A stretch of 40,716 nucleotides of DNA, taken from UBA11524 sp965646445. Its GTDB lineage: Bacteria > Bacillota > Clostridia > Christensenellales > Aristaeellaceae. The notes beneath the pieces were generated by a model, which saw nothing but the letters and a program-made list of their open reading frames with translations, searched no databases and was not told the DNA's origin. Position 1 is the stretch's first letter; each line of letters starts with the position of its first letter. Both the position numbers and the translations under genes were made by a program. Location: NCBI GenBank assembly GCA_965646445.1, contig CBFFZW010000038.1, forward strand, positions 1 to 40,716. The letters are read 5' to 3'. Positions 9,170 through 17,236 of this stretch are shown one piece after another.

Positions 9170-9198
9170 TTTCCAACAGAAAAAATCGAAGGTACAAT
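9170..9198 (+). promoter_or_regulatory. Probable promoter of the ABC importer/glycosidase operon
   Basis: TTTCCA (9170-9175, four matches to the -35 consensus) and TACAAT (9193-9198, five matches to the -10) are 17 bases apart, upstream of the first permease. The weak -35 box is in keeping with a promoter that needs an activator, such as the divergently encoded AraC-type regulator. The A-rich stretch 9103-9190 between the two promoters is the likely operator region; no clear repeat was identified in it. Confidence 0.6.
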
Positions 9199-9237
9199 AG
9201 GGCATGTCAAGGACGAAGAAAGCGGGTGATCGCGCAC

Positions 9238-10191
9238 ATGCTGAAAAAAGGTGCGGTTGTAAACGATATTGACATCCAAAAACGCCCCCTGTGGACGCGG
9301 ATTCTGAAGAACAGATGGACCTACGCCTTCCTGCTGCCGGGCATCATCTTCGTTCTCATTTTCTGCTACGGCCCCATGTACGGCCTGATCGTTGCCTTCA
9401 AGGATTACAAGATCAGCAAGGGCATCCTGGGCAGCCCCTGGGCCGATCCCTGGTTCAAGAACTTCGGGATGATGTTCACGGACAAGAAATTCATTGCGGC
9501 CTTCTTCAACACCATTCGGATGGGCATGGCCTACATCATTACCGGCTTCCCCGGGCCCATCATCCTGGCCCTGCTGCTCAATGAACTGCGCGGCAACCGC
9601 TATAAAAGAACCCTGCAGGTGGTTTACACCTTCCCTAACTTCCTCAGCTGGGTCATTGTCGGCGGCCTGATGACAACCATTTTCGCTGGGGAGGGCGTCA
9701 TCAACGGCATCATCCGGTCGCTGGGCGGCGAAACCTACGGCTTCCTGACCGATAAGGGACTGATCCGGCCGCTGCTCTACATCACCAGCATCTGGAAGGG
9801 CACGGGCTGGTCGGCCATCCTGTACCTGGCGGGCATCGCGGGCATCAGCCCGGAGTTGTACGAGGCGGCGGAGGTGGACGGCGCCAACCGCTTCCACAAG
9901 ATGTTCTACATCACCTGGCCGGAGATTCGTTCCACCGCCGTCATCCTGCTGATACTGGCCTTCGGCGGCATCATGAGCAAGGGCTATGACCAGATTCTGA
10001 ACATGACCAACGCCGTGGTGCGCGACGCCGCCGAAACCATCGACACCTACATCTACCGCATCACCTTTCAGGAAAAGCCCAAGTACGGCTTCTCCACGGC
10101 CATCGGCCTGTCGAAGTCCATCATCAACTTTGTTTTCCTGCTCACGGCCAACAAGCTGGCCAAGCTCCTGGGTGAAGGAGGCATCATGTAA
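9238..10191 (+). CDS. Sugar ABC transporter permease, LplB-like
   Basis: Predicted 317-residue inner-membrane permease of a carbohydrate ABC importer (CUT1/LplB group). About six hydrophobic helices are visible, the first at 25-45, and the cytoplasmic EAA loop reads ELYEAAEVDGANRF, which contacts the ATPase. The start at 9238 is chosen because homology-like sequence begins there and GGTGATC lies 6 bases upstream, complementary to the 16S tail; an in-frame ATG at 9088 would overlap the promoter. No ATPase gene is in the locus, so a shared MsmK-type ATPase elsewhere must energise it, as is common for this class. Confidence 0.93.
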   Translation: MLKKGAVVNDIDIQKRPLWTRILKNRWTYAFLLPGIIFVLIFCYGPMYGLIVAFKDYKISKGILGSPWADPWFKNFGMMFTDKKFIAAFFNTIRMGMAYIITGFPGPIILALLLNELRGNRYKRTLQVVYTFPNFLSWVIVGGLMTTIFAGEGVINGIIRSLGGETYGFLTDKGLIRPLLYITSIWKGTGWSAILYLAGIAGISPELYEAAEVDGANRFHKMFYITWPEIRSTAVILLILAFGGIMSKGYDQILNMTNAVVRDAAETIDTYIYRITFQEKPKYGFSTAIGLSKSIINFVFLLTANKLAKLLGEGGIM

Positions 10192-11081
10192 TGAAGAAAG
10201 AACAGACCGCGTCACCCAAGCTGCACAAGCTGGAGGCCTTCGACATCTTCAACATCATCTTCCTGTTCATCCTCGCGCTGCTGGTGATTATCCCCTTCTA
10301 CTACACTGTGGTGCGCTCCTTCCTGACCCAGCAGGAGTACACCATGAACGGCACGGCCTTCTGGCCGCAAAATCCCACCCTGGGTAACTACCGCGATATC
10401 TTTGTGGGCACCGGCATGCTGCGCTCCTTCTTCAACTCGGTGCTGTATACGGTGACGGGCACGGCCTTCAGCATGTTCCTGGCCACCACCCTGGCCTACG
10501 GCCTGAGCAAGAAGAACTACCCCGGCCGCACGCTGTTCCAGAACATGATTATCTTCACCATGTACTTCGGCGGCGGCACCGTGCCCTTCTTCCTGCTGAT
10601 TAAGGATCTGGGCCTGTACGGCAACCGTTTCGCGGTGGTCATCGCCCTGGCCTTCAACGCCTTCAACATGATTATTCTGCGCAACTTCTTCGAGAGCCTG
10701 CCCCCGGATCTGGAGGAGGCCGCCATGCTGGACGGCGCCAGCCCGCCCCGTATCTTCTGGCAGATCGTGCTGCCGCTGATGAAGCCGGCCCTGGCCACCG
10801 TGACGCTGTACTTCATGGTGGATCGCTGGAACGAGTGGTTCTGGAGCAACTTGGTGCTGGTGGACAGCCGCCTGTGGCCCATGCAGCTGGAACTGCGGCA
10901 GATTCTGTGGACGAGCAGCGCCCTGGCGGCGGACGTCCCGGCGGAATTGGGCCGGCGCACCTACGCCGAGGGCATGAAGGCCGCCGCCGTCATCGTAACC
11001 ATGATCCCCATCATGTGCGTCTATCCCTTCCTGCAAAAGTACTTTGCCAAGGGTGTGATGATCGGCGCCATCAAGTCCTGA
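10191..11081 (+). CDS. Sugar ABC transporter permease, YtcP/LplC-like
   Basis: Predicted 296-residue second permease of the importer. The first transmembrane helix is at about 20-40 and the EAA loop reads DLEEAAMLDGASPPRIF. It overlaps the first permease by one base (TAATG), so the two are translationally coupled and would form the membrane heterodimer. It ends with the typical tail KGVMIGAIKS. A good ribosome site (AAAGGAGG) for the binding protein gene follows downstream. Confidence 0.93.
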   Translation: MKKEQTASPKLHKLEAFDIFNIIFLFILALLVIIPFYYTVVRSFLTQQEYTMNGTAFWPQNPTLGNYRDIFVGTGMLRSFFNSVLYTVTGTAFSMFLATTLAYGLSKKNYPGRTLFQNMIIFTMYFGGGTVPFFLLIKDLGLYGNRFAVVIALAFNAFNMIILRNFFESLPPDLEEAAMLDGASPPRIFWQIVLPLMKPALATVTLYFMVDRWNEWFWSNLVLVDSRLWPMQLELRQILWTSSALAADVPAELGRRTYAEGMKAAAVIVTMIPIMCVYPFLQKYFAKGVMIGAIKS

Positions 11082-11146
11082 CGGCGCGCAACCCGCACTA
11101 TACATCTCGACAAGAGATGATAGGATAAATCAAAGGAGGTATCCTC

Positions 11147-12712
11147 ATGAGCAAACGTTTCCTTTCTCTCGCGCTGGCCATGGTGATGGTTCTGACCGTC
11201 ATGCTGGCCGCCATCCCCGCCATGGCGGAGGAGAATCCCTACGCCGAGCACCTGACCTTCACGGTGTTCACCATCGACGGCGCTGACAACATGAAGGAAT
11301 GGCCCCTGGTCAAGCAGGCCATGGAGAAGTTCAACTTCGACTTCGACATCCAGCTGGTCGCCTGGGATTCCTGGGGCGAGACCACCCGCACCCTGGCCTA
11401 CACCCAGAGCCTGCCCGAGGTCATCGCCTGGTACGACCTGAACAAGGACGAGTACCTGGAGTGGGTTGAGGAGGGCGTCTTCAAGGCCCTGCCCGAGGAC
11501 ATGTCCGCCTACCCGAACCTGAAGGCCCTGATGGACAAGTACAGCTGCTTTGAGCAGTTCACCGTGGACGGCAAGCTGTACACCTTCCCCAAGATCAAGA
11601 ACAGCAACCCCGTCAACCTGTACACCACCTACATGTTCGCCTATCGCCGCGACTGGGCCAAGGCCATGGGCTATGACTTCGCCCCCGTGCAGACCCTGAC
11701 CTATGACGAGCTGCTGGCCTACCTGCGCGACGTGAAGGCCAAGGATCCCGGCCAGCTGGGCGACAAGCTCGTTCCCCTGGACTTCGACAACGGCGGCAAC
11801 CACTGGGCTCTGTTCGCCCAGCAGTGGAACCAGCGCATCGGCTCCTTTGACATCATCGACGGCAAGTATGTCTGGGGCGCGCAGAACGAGACCTCCCTGG
11901 ATGCCCTGAACGCCATCAAGACCCTGTATGACGAGGGCCTGCTGGCCATGGACAGCTACACCGACTCCAACAACGCTGGCCGTGAGCGCTTCCTGGCTGG
12001 CCGCTCCGCCGTACTGTACGGCAACCTGGGCGCCACCATCCTGCAGAACACCGCCCGCACCCTGGCCACCAACGTGGAAGGCTTCTCCGAGGAAGACCTG
12101 GGCATCATCTGCCTGCAGACCGCTGACGGCACCTATCATGTGAGCCAGATCGACGAGTGGTGGACCGCCTTCGGCTTCGCCGCCAACTGCCGTGACGAGG
12201 TCATGGAGCGCTGGCTGGCTGTGGGCGACTGGCTGCTGGAGCAGGAGCAGATCGAGACCTACGCCTATGGCGTGAAGGGCGAGGACTGGGACTATGACGC
12301 CGAGGGCAACGTGGTGCTGAACTGGACCGACGAGGACATTGCCGCCACCGGCAGCAAGGCTTACATCGCCCAGGAGCGCTCCTTCCAGAAGTACTTCATC
12401 TGCGAGGGCCTGGAAGTGTACCTGCCCGGCAACCCCGCTTACAGCGATTACATCATCAACGACCTGTTCACCACCAACATGAAGACCTGGGAGAGCAACG
12501 CGACCTTCGCGGCCACCGATTACAACCTGAGCAACACCAAGAACGAGGACTTCTACGCCTTCCGTTCCGCGGTTATCAACAAGGTGAAGGAAGTTGTCAT
12601 TCAGGCCGTTATCTCTGACGATCCTGCCGAGGTGTGGAACGCCTTCGTGGCGGAGAACGCCGAGGAAGGCGCCAGGATTGCTGACGCCCTGACCGAGGAA
12701 TTCCTGAAGTAA
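11147..12712 (+). CDS. Extracellular sugar-binding protein of the ABC importer
   Basis: Predicted 521-residue solute-binding protein, LipO-like by context. A signal peptide covers residues 1-27 (positive start, hydrophobic core, then AIPAMA before EEN), fitting signal peptidase I. There is no lipobox cysteine, although Gram-positive binding proteins are usually lipoproteins. It captures oligosaccharide outside the cell for the two permeases. Many aromatic residues (for example WDSWGE, DEWWTAFGF) suit a carbohydrate-binding cleft. Codon use is strongly biased to C-ending codons, suggesting high expression. It is followed by a hairpin and a terminator, which would raise its transcript relative to the enzymes downstream. 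Confidence 0.92.
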   Translation: MSKRFLSLALAMVMVLTVMLAAIPAMAEENPYAEHLTFTVFTIDGADNMKEWPLVKQAMEKFNFDFDIQLVAWDSWGETTRTLAYTQSLPEVIAWYDLNKDEYLEWVEEGVFKALPEDMSAYPNLKALMDKYSCFEQFTVDGKLYTFPKIKNSNPVNLYTTYMFAYRRDWAKAMGYDFAPVQTLTYDELLAYLRDVKAKDPGQLGDKLVPLDFDNGGNHWALFAQQWNQRIGSFDIIDGKYVWGAQNETSLDALNAIKTLYDEGLLAMDSYTDSNNAGRERFLAGRSAVLYGNLGATILQNTARTLATNVEGFSEEDLGIICLQTADGTYHVSQIDEWWTAFGFAANCRDEVMERWLAVGDWLLEQEQIETYAYGVKGEDWDYDAEGNVVLNWTDEDIAATGSKAYIAQERSFQKYFICEGLEVYLPGNPAYSDYIINDLFTTNMKTWESNATFAATDYNLSNTKNEDFYAFRSAVINKVKEVVIQAVISDDPAEVWNAFVAENAEEGARIADALTEEFLK

Positions 12713-12723
12713 TTCGATCATCC

Positions 12724-12749
12724 GCCGGAGGGGATAGATTCCCTCCGGC
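12724..12749 (+). other. Intercistronic hairpin after the binding-protein gene
   Basis: GCCGGAGGG (12724-12732) pairs perfectly with CCCTCCGGC (12741-12749) around an 8-base loop, starting 11 bases after the stop codon. It has no T-run. Such a stem could protect the 3' end of the transporter transcript from exonucleases. Confidence 0.65.
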
Positions 12750-12777
12750 ACCTCCCAGGCCGTTATCGAGCCATCAG

Positions 12778-12818
12778 GGCAGGGAGCTTTCTACACGGAG
12801 AGCTCCCTGCCTTTCTTA
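12778..12818 (+). terminator. Rho-independent terminator, probably partial
   Basis: GGCAGGGAGCT (12778-12788) pairs with AGCTCCCTGCC (12801-12811), followed by TTTCTTAT. It lies between the binding protein and the glycosidase genes. No obvious promoter is seen between it and the next gene at 12918, so it is likely an attenuating terminator with read-through into the enzymes. Confidence 0.75.
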
Positions 12819-12917
12819 TCGGATGGGGGCGCTTTGGCTCAGCGCCGCGCCTTGCGACGCCGAGCCGAGGCGAAAGACCTCCCCCCGACGGAAAACAGTG
12901 AATGGAGGATGCGCATC

Positions 12918-14072
12918 ATGACGGAATCCATGCACCCCTTGGCCATCACCATGTGGGATTTTTCCTGGATTGAGCGCCGATGGGACGGCGCGGGCTTCGA
13001 GGACTGGGACGAGGCGCTGGATCAGCTGAAGGCGCGGGGCTATGACGCCGTGCGCATCGACGCCTTCCCCCACCTGCTTTCCCGCGGCAAGGATAAGGAA
13101 TGGCTGCTGCTCCCCGTATGGTACGCCAACGACTGGGGCAGCCCCTACAAGCTGCGCGTCCGGCTCTTTCCGGCGCTGACGGCGTTCATTGCCAAGTGCA
13201 AGGAGAAAAGGATCAAGGTAGGGCTGAGCAGCTGGTTCCGGGAGGACAGCGACAATGTGCGTATGGGGCTGGATACGCCCCAGGCCATGGCGAAGTGCTG
13301 GATCGACACCCTGCGCCTCATCGACGAGGCCGGGCTGATGGACGCCATCCTCTACGTCGATTTGTGCAACGAGTTCCCCGGAGATTTCTGGGCGCCCTAC
13401 TTCCGCAATGATCCGCCGTGGATAACCTGGAGCTGCTGGCACACCGACACCGCCATGGCCTATATGCGTCAGGCCATCGAACTGGTGCGGGCGGCCTATC
13501 CTCAGCTGCCCTACTGCTTCTCCTTTGACGGGGACAACACCGAGCATTACCGGGAGAAGGATCTTTCCTTCTTCGACCTGGCGGAGCACCACATCTGGAT
13601 GACCAAGCTGAACCGGCAGCAGTTCTACAATGAGGTGGGCAAGGCCAAGGACGGCCGCTTCACCGAGGAAGCGTACCACCTGCTCTCCGATAACGCCCTC
13701 GCCGTGTACGAGGGCAAGAAGGACTACTGGCAGCAGCTGCTGGTGAAGGGCGTCCAGACCCTGGCGGCGGACGCCAAGGCGGCGGGGCTGCCCCTGGCCA
13801 CCACCGAGTGCTGGGGCATCACGGATTACAAGGACTTTCCCATGCTGCCCTGGGGCTGGGTGAAGGAATTGTGCGCCCTGGGTGTGCGCACGGCCTGCCA
13901 GACAGGCCAATGGGCGCTGACGGCCACCAGCAACTTCGCCGCGCCGCAGTTCCGCGGCATGTGGCGGGATGTCGCTTGGCATCAGCAAATGACGGACATG
14001 ATCCATCAGGCTCCGCTGCCCGAGGAGCTCAAACATTCCCCGCTGTATCAGACCATGCAGTGGCACGACTGA
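12918..14072 (+). CDS. Cellulase-like clan GH-A glycoside hydrolase
   Basis: Predicted 384-residue TIM-barrel glycosidase resembling the cellulase-like family. The acid/base is probably E152 in DLCNEFPGDF (the N-E pair typical of clan GH-A) and the nucleophile probably E297 in LATTECWG. There is no signal peptide. The start at 12918 is favoured by GGAGG (12904-12908) at 9 bases; in-frame ATGs at 12834 and 12909 lack correct spacing. It stands directly before the GH2 enzyme (21-base gap), so both likely attack the same beta-linked oligosaccharide. Family number and substrate cannot be assigned from sequence reading alone. Confidence 0.75.
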   Translation: MTESMHPLAITMWDFSWIERRWDGAGFEDWDEALDQLKARGYDAVRIDAFPHLLSRGKDKEWLLLPVWYANDWGSPYKLRVRLFPALTAFIAKCKEKRIKVGLSSWFREDSDNVRMGLDTPQAMAKCWIDTLRLIDEAGLMDAILYVDLCNEFPGDFWAPYFRNDPPWITWSCWHTDTAMAYMRQAIELVRAAYPQLPYCFSFDGDNTEHYREKDLSFFDLAEHHIWMTKLNRQQFYNEVGKAKDGRFTEEAYHLLSDNALAVYEGKKDYWQQLLVKGVQTLAADAKAAGLPLATTECWGITDYKDFPMLPWGWVKELCALGVRTACQTGQWALTATSNFAAPQFRGMWRDVAWHQQMTDMIHQAPLPEELKHSPLYQTMQWHD

Positions 14073-14093
14073 CCAAAATGGGAGGACATCGAC

Positions 14094-16652
14094 ATGCGCG
14101 AAGCAATCAGCCTCAACGGAACCTGGAAGCTGAAGGGCACGGCCTCTTATGTGCCCCTGCGGGACAGGAGCATGGAGACCGGCAAGCCCCTGGAGGGCAT
14201 TACCCCCTGGATTGACGCCCAGGTGCCCGGCGGCGTGGCCCGGGCGCTGTACAAGGCCGGGTACATCGAGCACCCCTATGTGGACATGAACAGCCTGAAG
14301 TGCGAGTGGATTGAGAACCGCTGGTGGATTTACCGCTGCGAGTTCGACAGCATGCCCCTGGGCGAGCATCAAAGGATGCTGCTGCACTTCGAGGGCGTCG
14401 ACTATGCCTGCATGATCTACCTCAACGGCGAAATGCTGGGCGAGCATGAAGGCATGTACGAGGACTTTTCCTTCGACATCACCCGGCAGTACCGGGAACA
14501 GAAGCACTTCATCCTGGATGTGCTGATTCTTCACGCCCCGGACGAGATGGGGCAGATTGGCCGCACCAGCCTGACCTCCACCCAGAAGAGCCGCTTCGGC
14601 TACAAGTGGGACTTCAGCACCCGCCTGGTGAACCTGGGCATCTGGCAGGGCGTGGAGCTGGTGGCGGAGGACGAGGCCGCCATCGAAGACCTCTACGTTC
14701 ATACCGATGTCCGGGCGGACGGCGCGGGCGTTATCAGCGTGGAAGCCACGGTGCGCTCCCATGAGGCGCTGCCGCTGCGGGCGGAGGCTGCCGTGTCGAA
14801 GGACGGCAAGGCCATCCAGACCATCACGCTGAAGGCGCAGGACGATGGCTTCACCGGCGAATTGACGGTGGAGCAGCCGGAGCTGTGGTATCCCAACGGC
14901 CTGGGCGCGCAACCCCTGTACGATGTGGCCATCACCCTGTACAGCGGCGACCGCGTGCTGGATCAGCGCTGCATGAAGCAGGGCATCCGCCATGTGGAGA
15001 TGGTTCAAAATGCCGACGCCCCCGAGGGCGCGCTGCCTTATACCTTCGTGGTCAACGGTCTGCGGGTATACATGAAGGGCGTGAACATCACGCCCATGGA
15101 TCACATCTACGGCGACATCCCCCAGGAGCAGGTGATGTTCCAGCTGAGGCAGGCGGCGGCGCTGAACGCCAACATCGTGCGCGTGTGGGGCGGCGGCGTC
15201 ATCGAGACCGAATATTTCTACGACTGCTGCGACCGTCTTGGTCTGATGGTGTGGCAGGAGTTCATCCAGTCCAGCTCCGGCGTGGACAACATCCCCTCCG
15301 AGCTGCCGGGCTTCCTGAGCCTGCTGGAAAAGACGGCGGTTCACGCCCTCAAGGTCAAGCGCAACCACACCGCCCTGGTCATCTGGAGCGGCGGCAACGA
15401 GCTGATGGACGCCGACCGCAAGCCTCAAACGCTGCGGAACAAGAACCTGGCCATGCTGGCCGACCTGGTGCGCCGGCTGGATCCCGTCCGCTCCTTCGTG
15501 CCCACGTCGCCCTCCGGCCCCGAAGCCCACATTGCCCGCACCCCCAGCCTGAGCCACGATGTCCACGGCTGGTGGCAGTACCAGGGCAACGGGAGGCAGT
15601 ACAGCTACTTCGGGGACACCGACAGCCTGCTGCACAGCGAGTTTGGCTGCGACGGCATGAGCTGCATGCAGACGGTGTGCAAGGCCCTTTCCAAGCGCCC
15701 GGAACACCCCGAGCGCATGCACGGCAATGATCTGTGGCGCTTCCATGGCGACTGGTGGTGTACCTATGACCGCGAGGAGAGCATGTTCGGCCATGTGGAG
15801 GACATCGAGCGCTACATCTGCCTGAGCCAGTGGATGCAGGCGGAGGGCCTGCGGTTCATCCTGGAAAGCAACCAGCGGCGCAAATGGCACAACAGCGGCA
15901 GCATCATCTGGCAGCTGTGCGAGCCCTGGCCCAACCTGTCCTGCACCTCCATCGTGGACTATTACGGCCACGCCAAGCACGCTTATTACTGGACGAAGAA
16001 GGCCTTCGCGCCCCTGCATATCTCCCTGAACTACCGCCGGCTGGACTACGCCCCCGGCACGGTCTTCAGCGATGACGTGGTGGTGATGACCGACGCCCAT
16101 GTGTCCGGCAAGGCCGACATCCGCTGCGACATCCTGGGTCTGGACGGCACCTGCTATGAGCGGCAGACCTTCACTGCCGATCTCCCGGCTTCGGCATCCA
16201 CCAACGTGGGCAAGCTGACCTTCACCATGCCCGACACGGCGGATGACCTGGTGCTGGTGCGCCTGCATGTGACATTGGGCGAGATGCAGGAGGTTAACGA
16301 GTACTATTTCTCGAATACTCAGGAGAAGCCCTATCATGCCGCGGCGGCGCTGACCGGCGCGCGGCTGACGGCGGCGATGGAAGCCGGGGAGGACGGCTGC
16401 GCCCTCATCCGGGTGACCAACATCGGCGACAAGCCCGCCCTCCACGCTTATGTGGAGGATGCCTCCGACGAGTGGAACCTGATGGCCGAGGACAACTTCC
16501 GCACCCTGCTGCCCGGCGAGACATGGCAGACGCGCGTCCGGTGGAGCCGCCGCTTCCGCGTGGGCTTTGACGATTTCGACACCCGTACCACCGAGCGTCC
16601 CGCGCTGACGGTGCGCGCCATCGGCCTGGATGACGGCGTGTGTGTCCGGTAA
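14094..16652 (+). CDS. GH2 family beta-mannosidase-like hydrolase
   Basis: Predicted 852-residue exo-beta-glycosidase of family GH2 in the beta-mannosidase branch. An N-terminal sugar-binding jelly-roll (about 1-190, with LNGTWKLKG and WWIYRCEF) is followed by an immunoglobulin-like domain (about 195-310) and the TIM barrel. The acid/base is E436 in WSGGNELMD and the nucleophile E516 in LLHSEFGCDG. NIVRVWGGGVIETEYFYDCC (360-379) is typical of beta-mannosidases. No signal peptide is present, so it acts in the cytoplasm. GGGAGG precedes the ATG. It would release mannose from the non-reducing end of imported beta-mannosides. Confidence 0.88.
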   Translation: MREAISLNGTWKLKGTASYVPLRDRSMETGKPLEGITPWIDAQVPGGVARALYKAGYIEHPYVDMNSLKCEWIENRWWIYRCEFDSMPLGEHQRMLLHFEGVDYACMIYLNGEMLGEHEGMYEDFSFDITRQYREQKHFILDVLILHAPDEMGQIGRTSLTSTQKSRFGYKWDFSTRLVNLGIWQGVELVAEDEAAIEDLYVHTDVRADGAGVISVEATVRSHEALPLRAEAAVSKDGKAIQTITLKAQDDGFTGELTVEQPELWYPNGLGAQPLYDVAITLYSGDRVLDQRCMKQGIRHVEMVQNADAPEGALPYTFVVNGLRVYMKGVNITPMDHIYGDIPQEQVMFQLRQAAALNANIVRVWGGGVIETEYFYDCCDRLGLMVWQEFIQSSSGVDNIPSELPGFLSLLEKTAVHALKVKRNHTALVIWSGGNELMDADRKPQTLRNKNLAMLADLVRRLDPVRSFVPTSPSGPEAHIARTPSLSHDVHGWWQYQGNGRQYSYFGDTDSLLHSEFGCDGMSCMQTVCKALSKRPEHPERMHGNDLWRFHGDWWCTYDREESMFGHVEDIERYICLSQWMQAEGLRFILESNQRRKWHNSGSIIWQLCEPWPNLSCTSIVDYYGHAKHAYYWTKKAFAPLHISLNYRRLDYAPGTVFSDDVVVMTDAHVSGKADIRCDILGLDGTCYERQTFTADLPASASTNVGKLTFTMPDTADDLVLVRLHVTLGEMQEVNEYYFSNTQEKPYHAAAALTGARLTAAMEAGEDGCALIRVTNIGDKPALHAYVEDASDEWNLMAEDNFRTLLPGETWQTRVRWSRRFRVGFDDFDTRTTERPALTVRAIGLDDGVCVR

Positions 16653-16665
16653 AAGGAGCATGAGC

Positions 16666-17214
16666 ATGAAAGGAACGACAGTGGAATTGCTGACGGGCCG
16701 CCTGGGGGGCGAGATGCTCTCCGAATCCAAGCGCACCTTTGGGGAACTGCCAAACGTCTTTGCCAACGAAAACGCCCGGGCAGCCATGGATCAGCAGACG
16801 GTGGTGTACGAGGTGCGGAGCCACATGGCCGTGGCGGAGGGCACCCCCGGTGGGCTGTTCTTCGGCACCAGCAACGTGATGCCCGGCCAGGTGGACGGCG
16901 AGTATTTCATGACCAAGGGGCACTACCATGCCCGGCGTGAGTGCGCGGAGTATTACTGGTGCATTGAGGGCACGGGCGCGCTGATCCTGATGGACGAAGC
17001 GGGCCGCTGCTGGTTTGAGCCCATGCAGCCCGGGAGCCTGCATTACATTCCCGGCCATGTGGCCCACCGCCTGGCCAACACCGGCGACGTTCCCCTGCGG
17101 GTGGGCGCCTGCTGGCCCTCCGACGCGGGCCATGATTACGCCTCCATCGCGGTATCCGGCTTCACCGCCCGGCTGAAGGACGTGAACGGCGTGCCCACGC
17201 TGGTGGAGGATTGA
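16666..17214 (+). CDS. Cupin-type glucose-6-phosphate isomerase (copy 1)
   Basis: Predicted 182-residue cupin phosphoglucose isomerase (the archaeal-type GPI family), interconverting glucose 6-phosphate and fructose 6-phosphate. Metal ligands appear as H86 and H88 in TKGHYHARRE, E95, and H134, a spacing that matches the characterised archaeal enzyme. The start at 16666 is chosen because AAAAGGAG (16651-16658) gives 7-base spacing; ATG 16660 is too close. It lies 13 bases after the GH2 stop and just before the mannose-6-phosphate isomerase. Together these enzymes would channel released hexose phosphates to fructose 6-phosphate. Confidence 0.88.
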   Translation: MKGTTVELLTGRLGGEMLSESKRTFGELPNVFANENARAAMDQQTVVYEVRSHMAVAEGTPGGLFFGTSNVMPGQVDGEYFMTKGHYHARRECAEYYWCIEGTGALILMDEAGRCWFEPMQPGSLHYIPGHVAHRLANTGDVPLRVGACWPSDAGHDYASIAVSGFTARLKDVNGVPTLVED

Positions 17215-17236
17215 GGGGAAAGGCGGCACAGAAGCG

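Noticed and set aside
9088..9237. Longer N-terminus for the first permease starting at 9088
   Set aside because: It would put the start upstream of the TACAAT -10 box, has no ribosome site and adds residues unlike the family.
12816..16787. A 1323-codon open frame on the minus strand opposite the glycosidase genes
   Set aside because: It mirrors real genes with clear catalytic motifs on the plus strand; high GC and C-ending codons suppress antisense stops. Similar shadows lie opposite pflB (38353-40620) and opposite 22260-24905.
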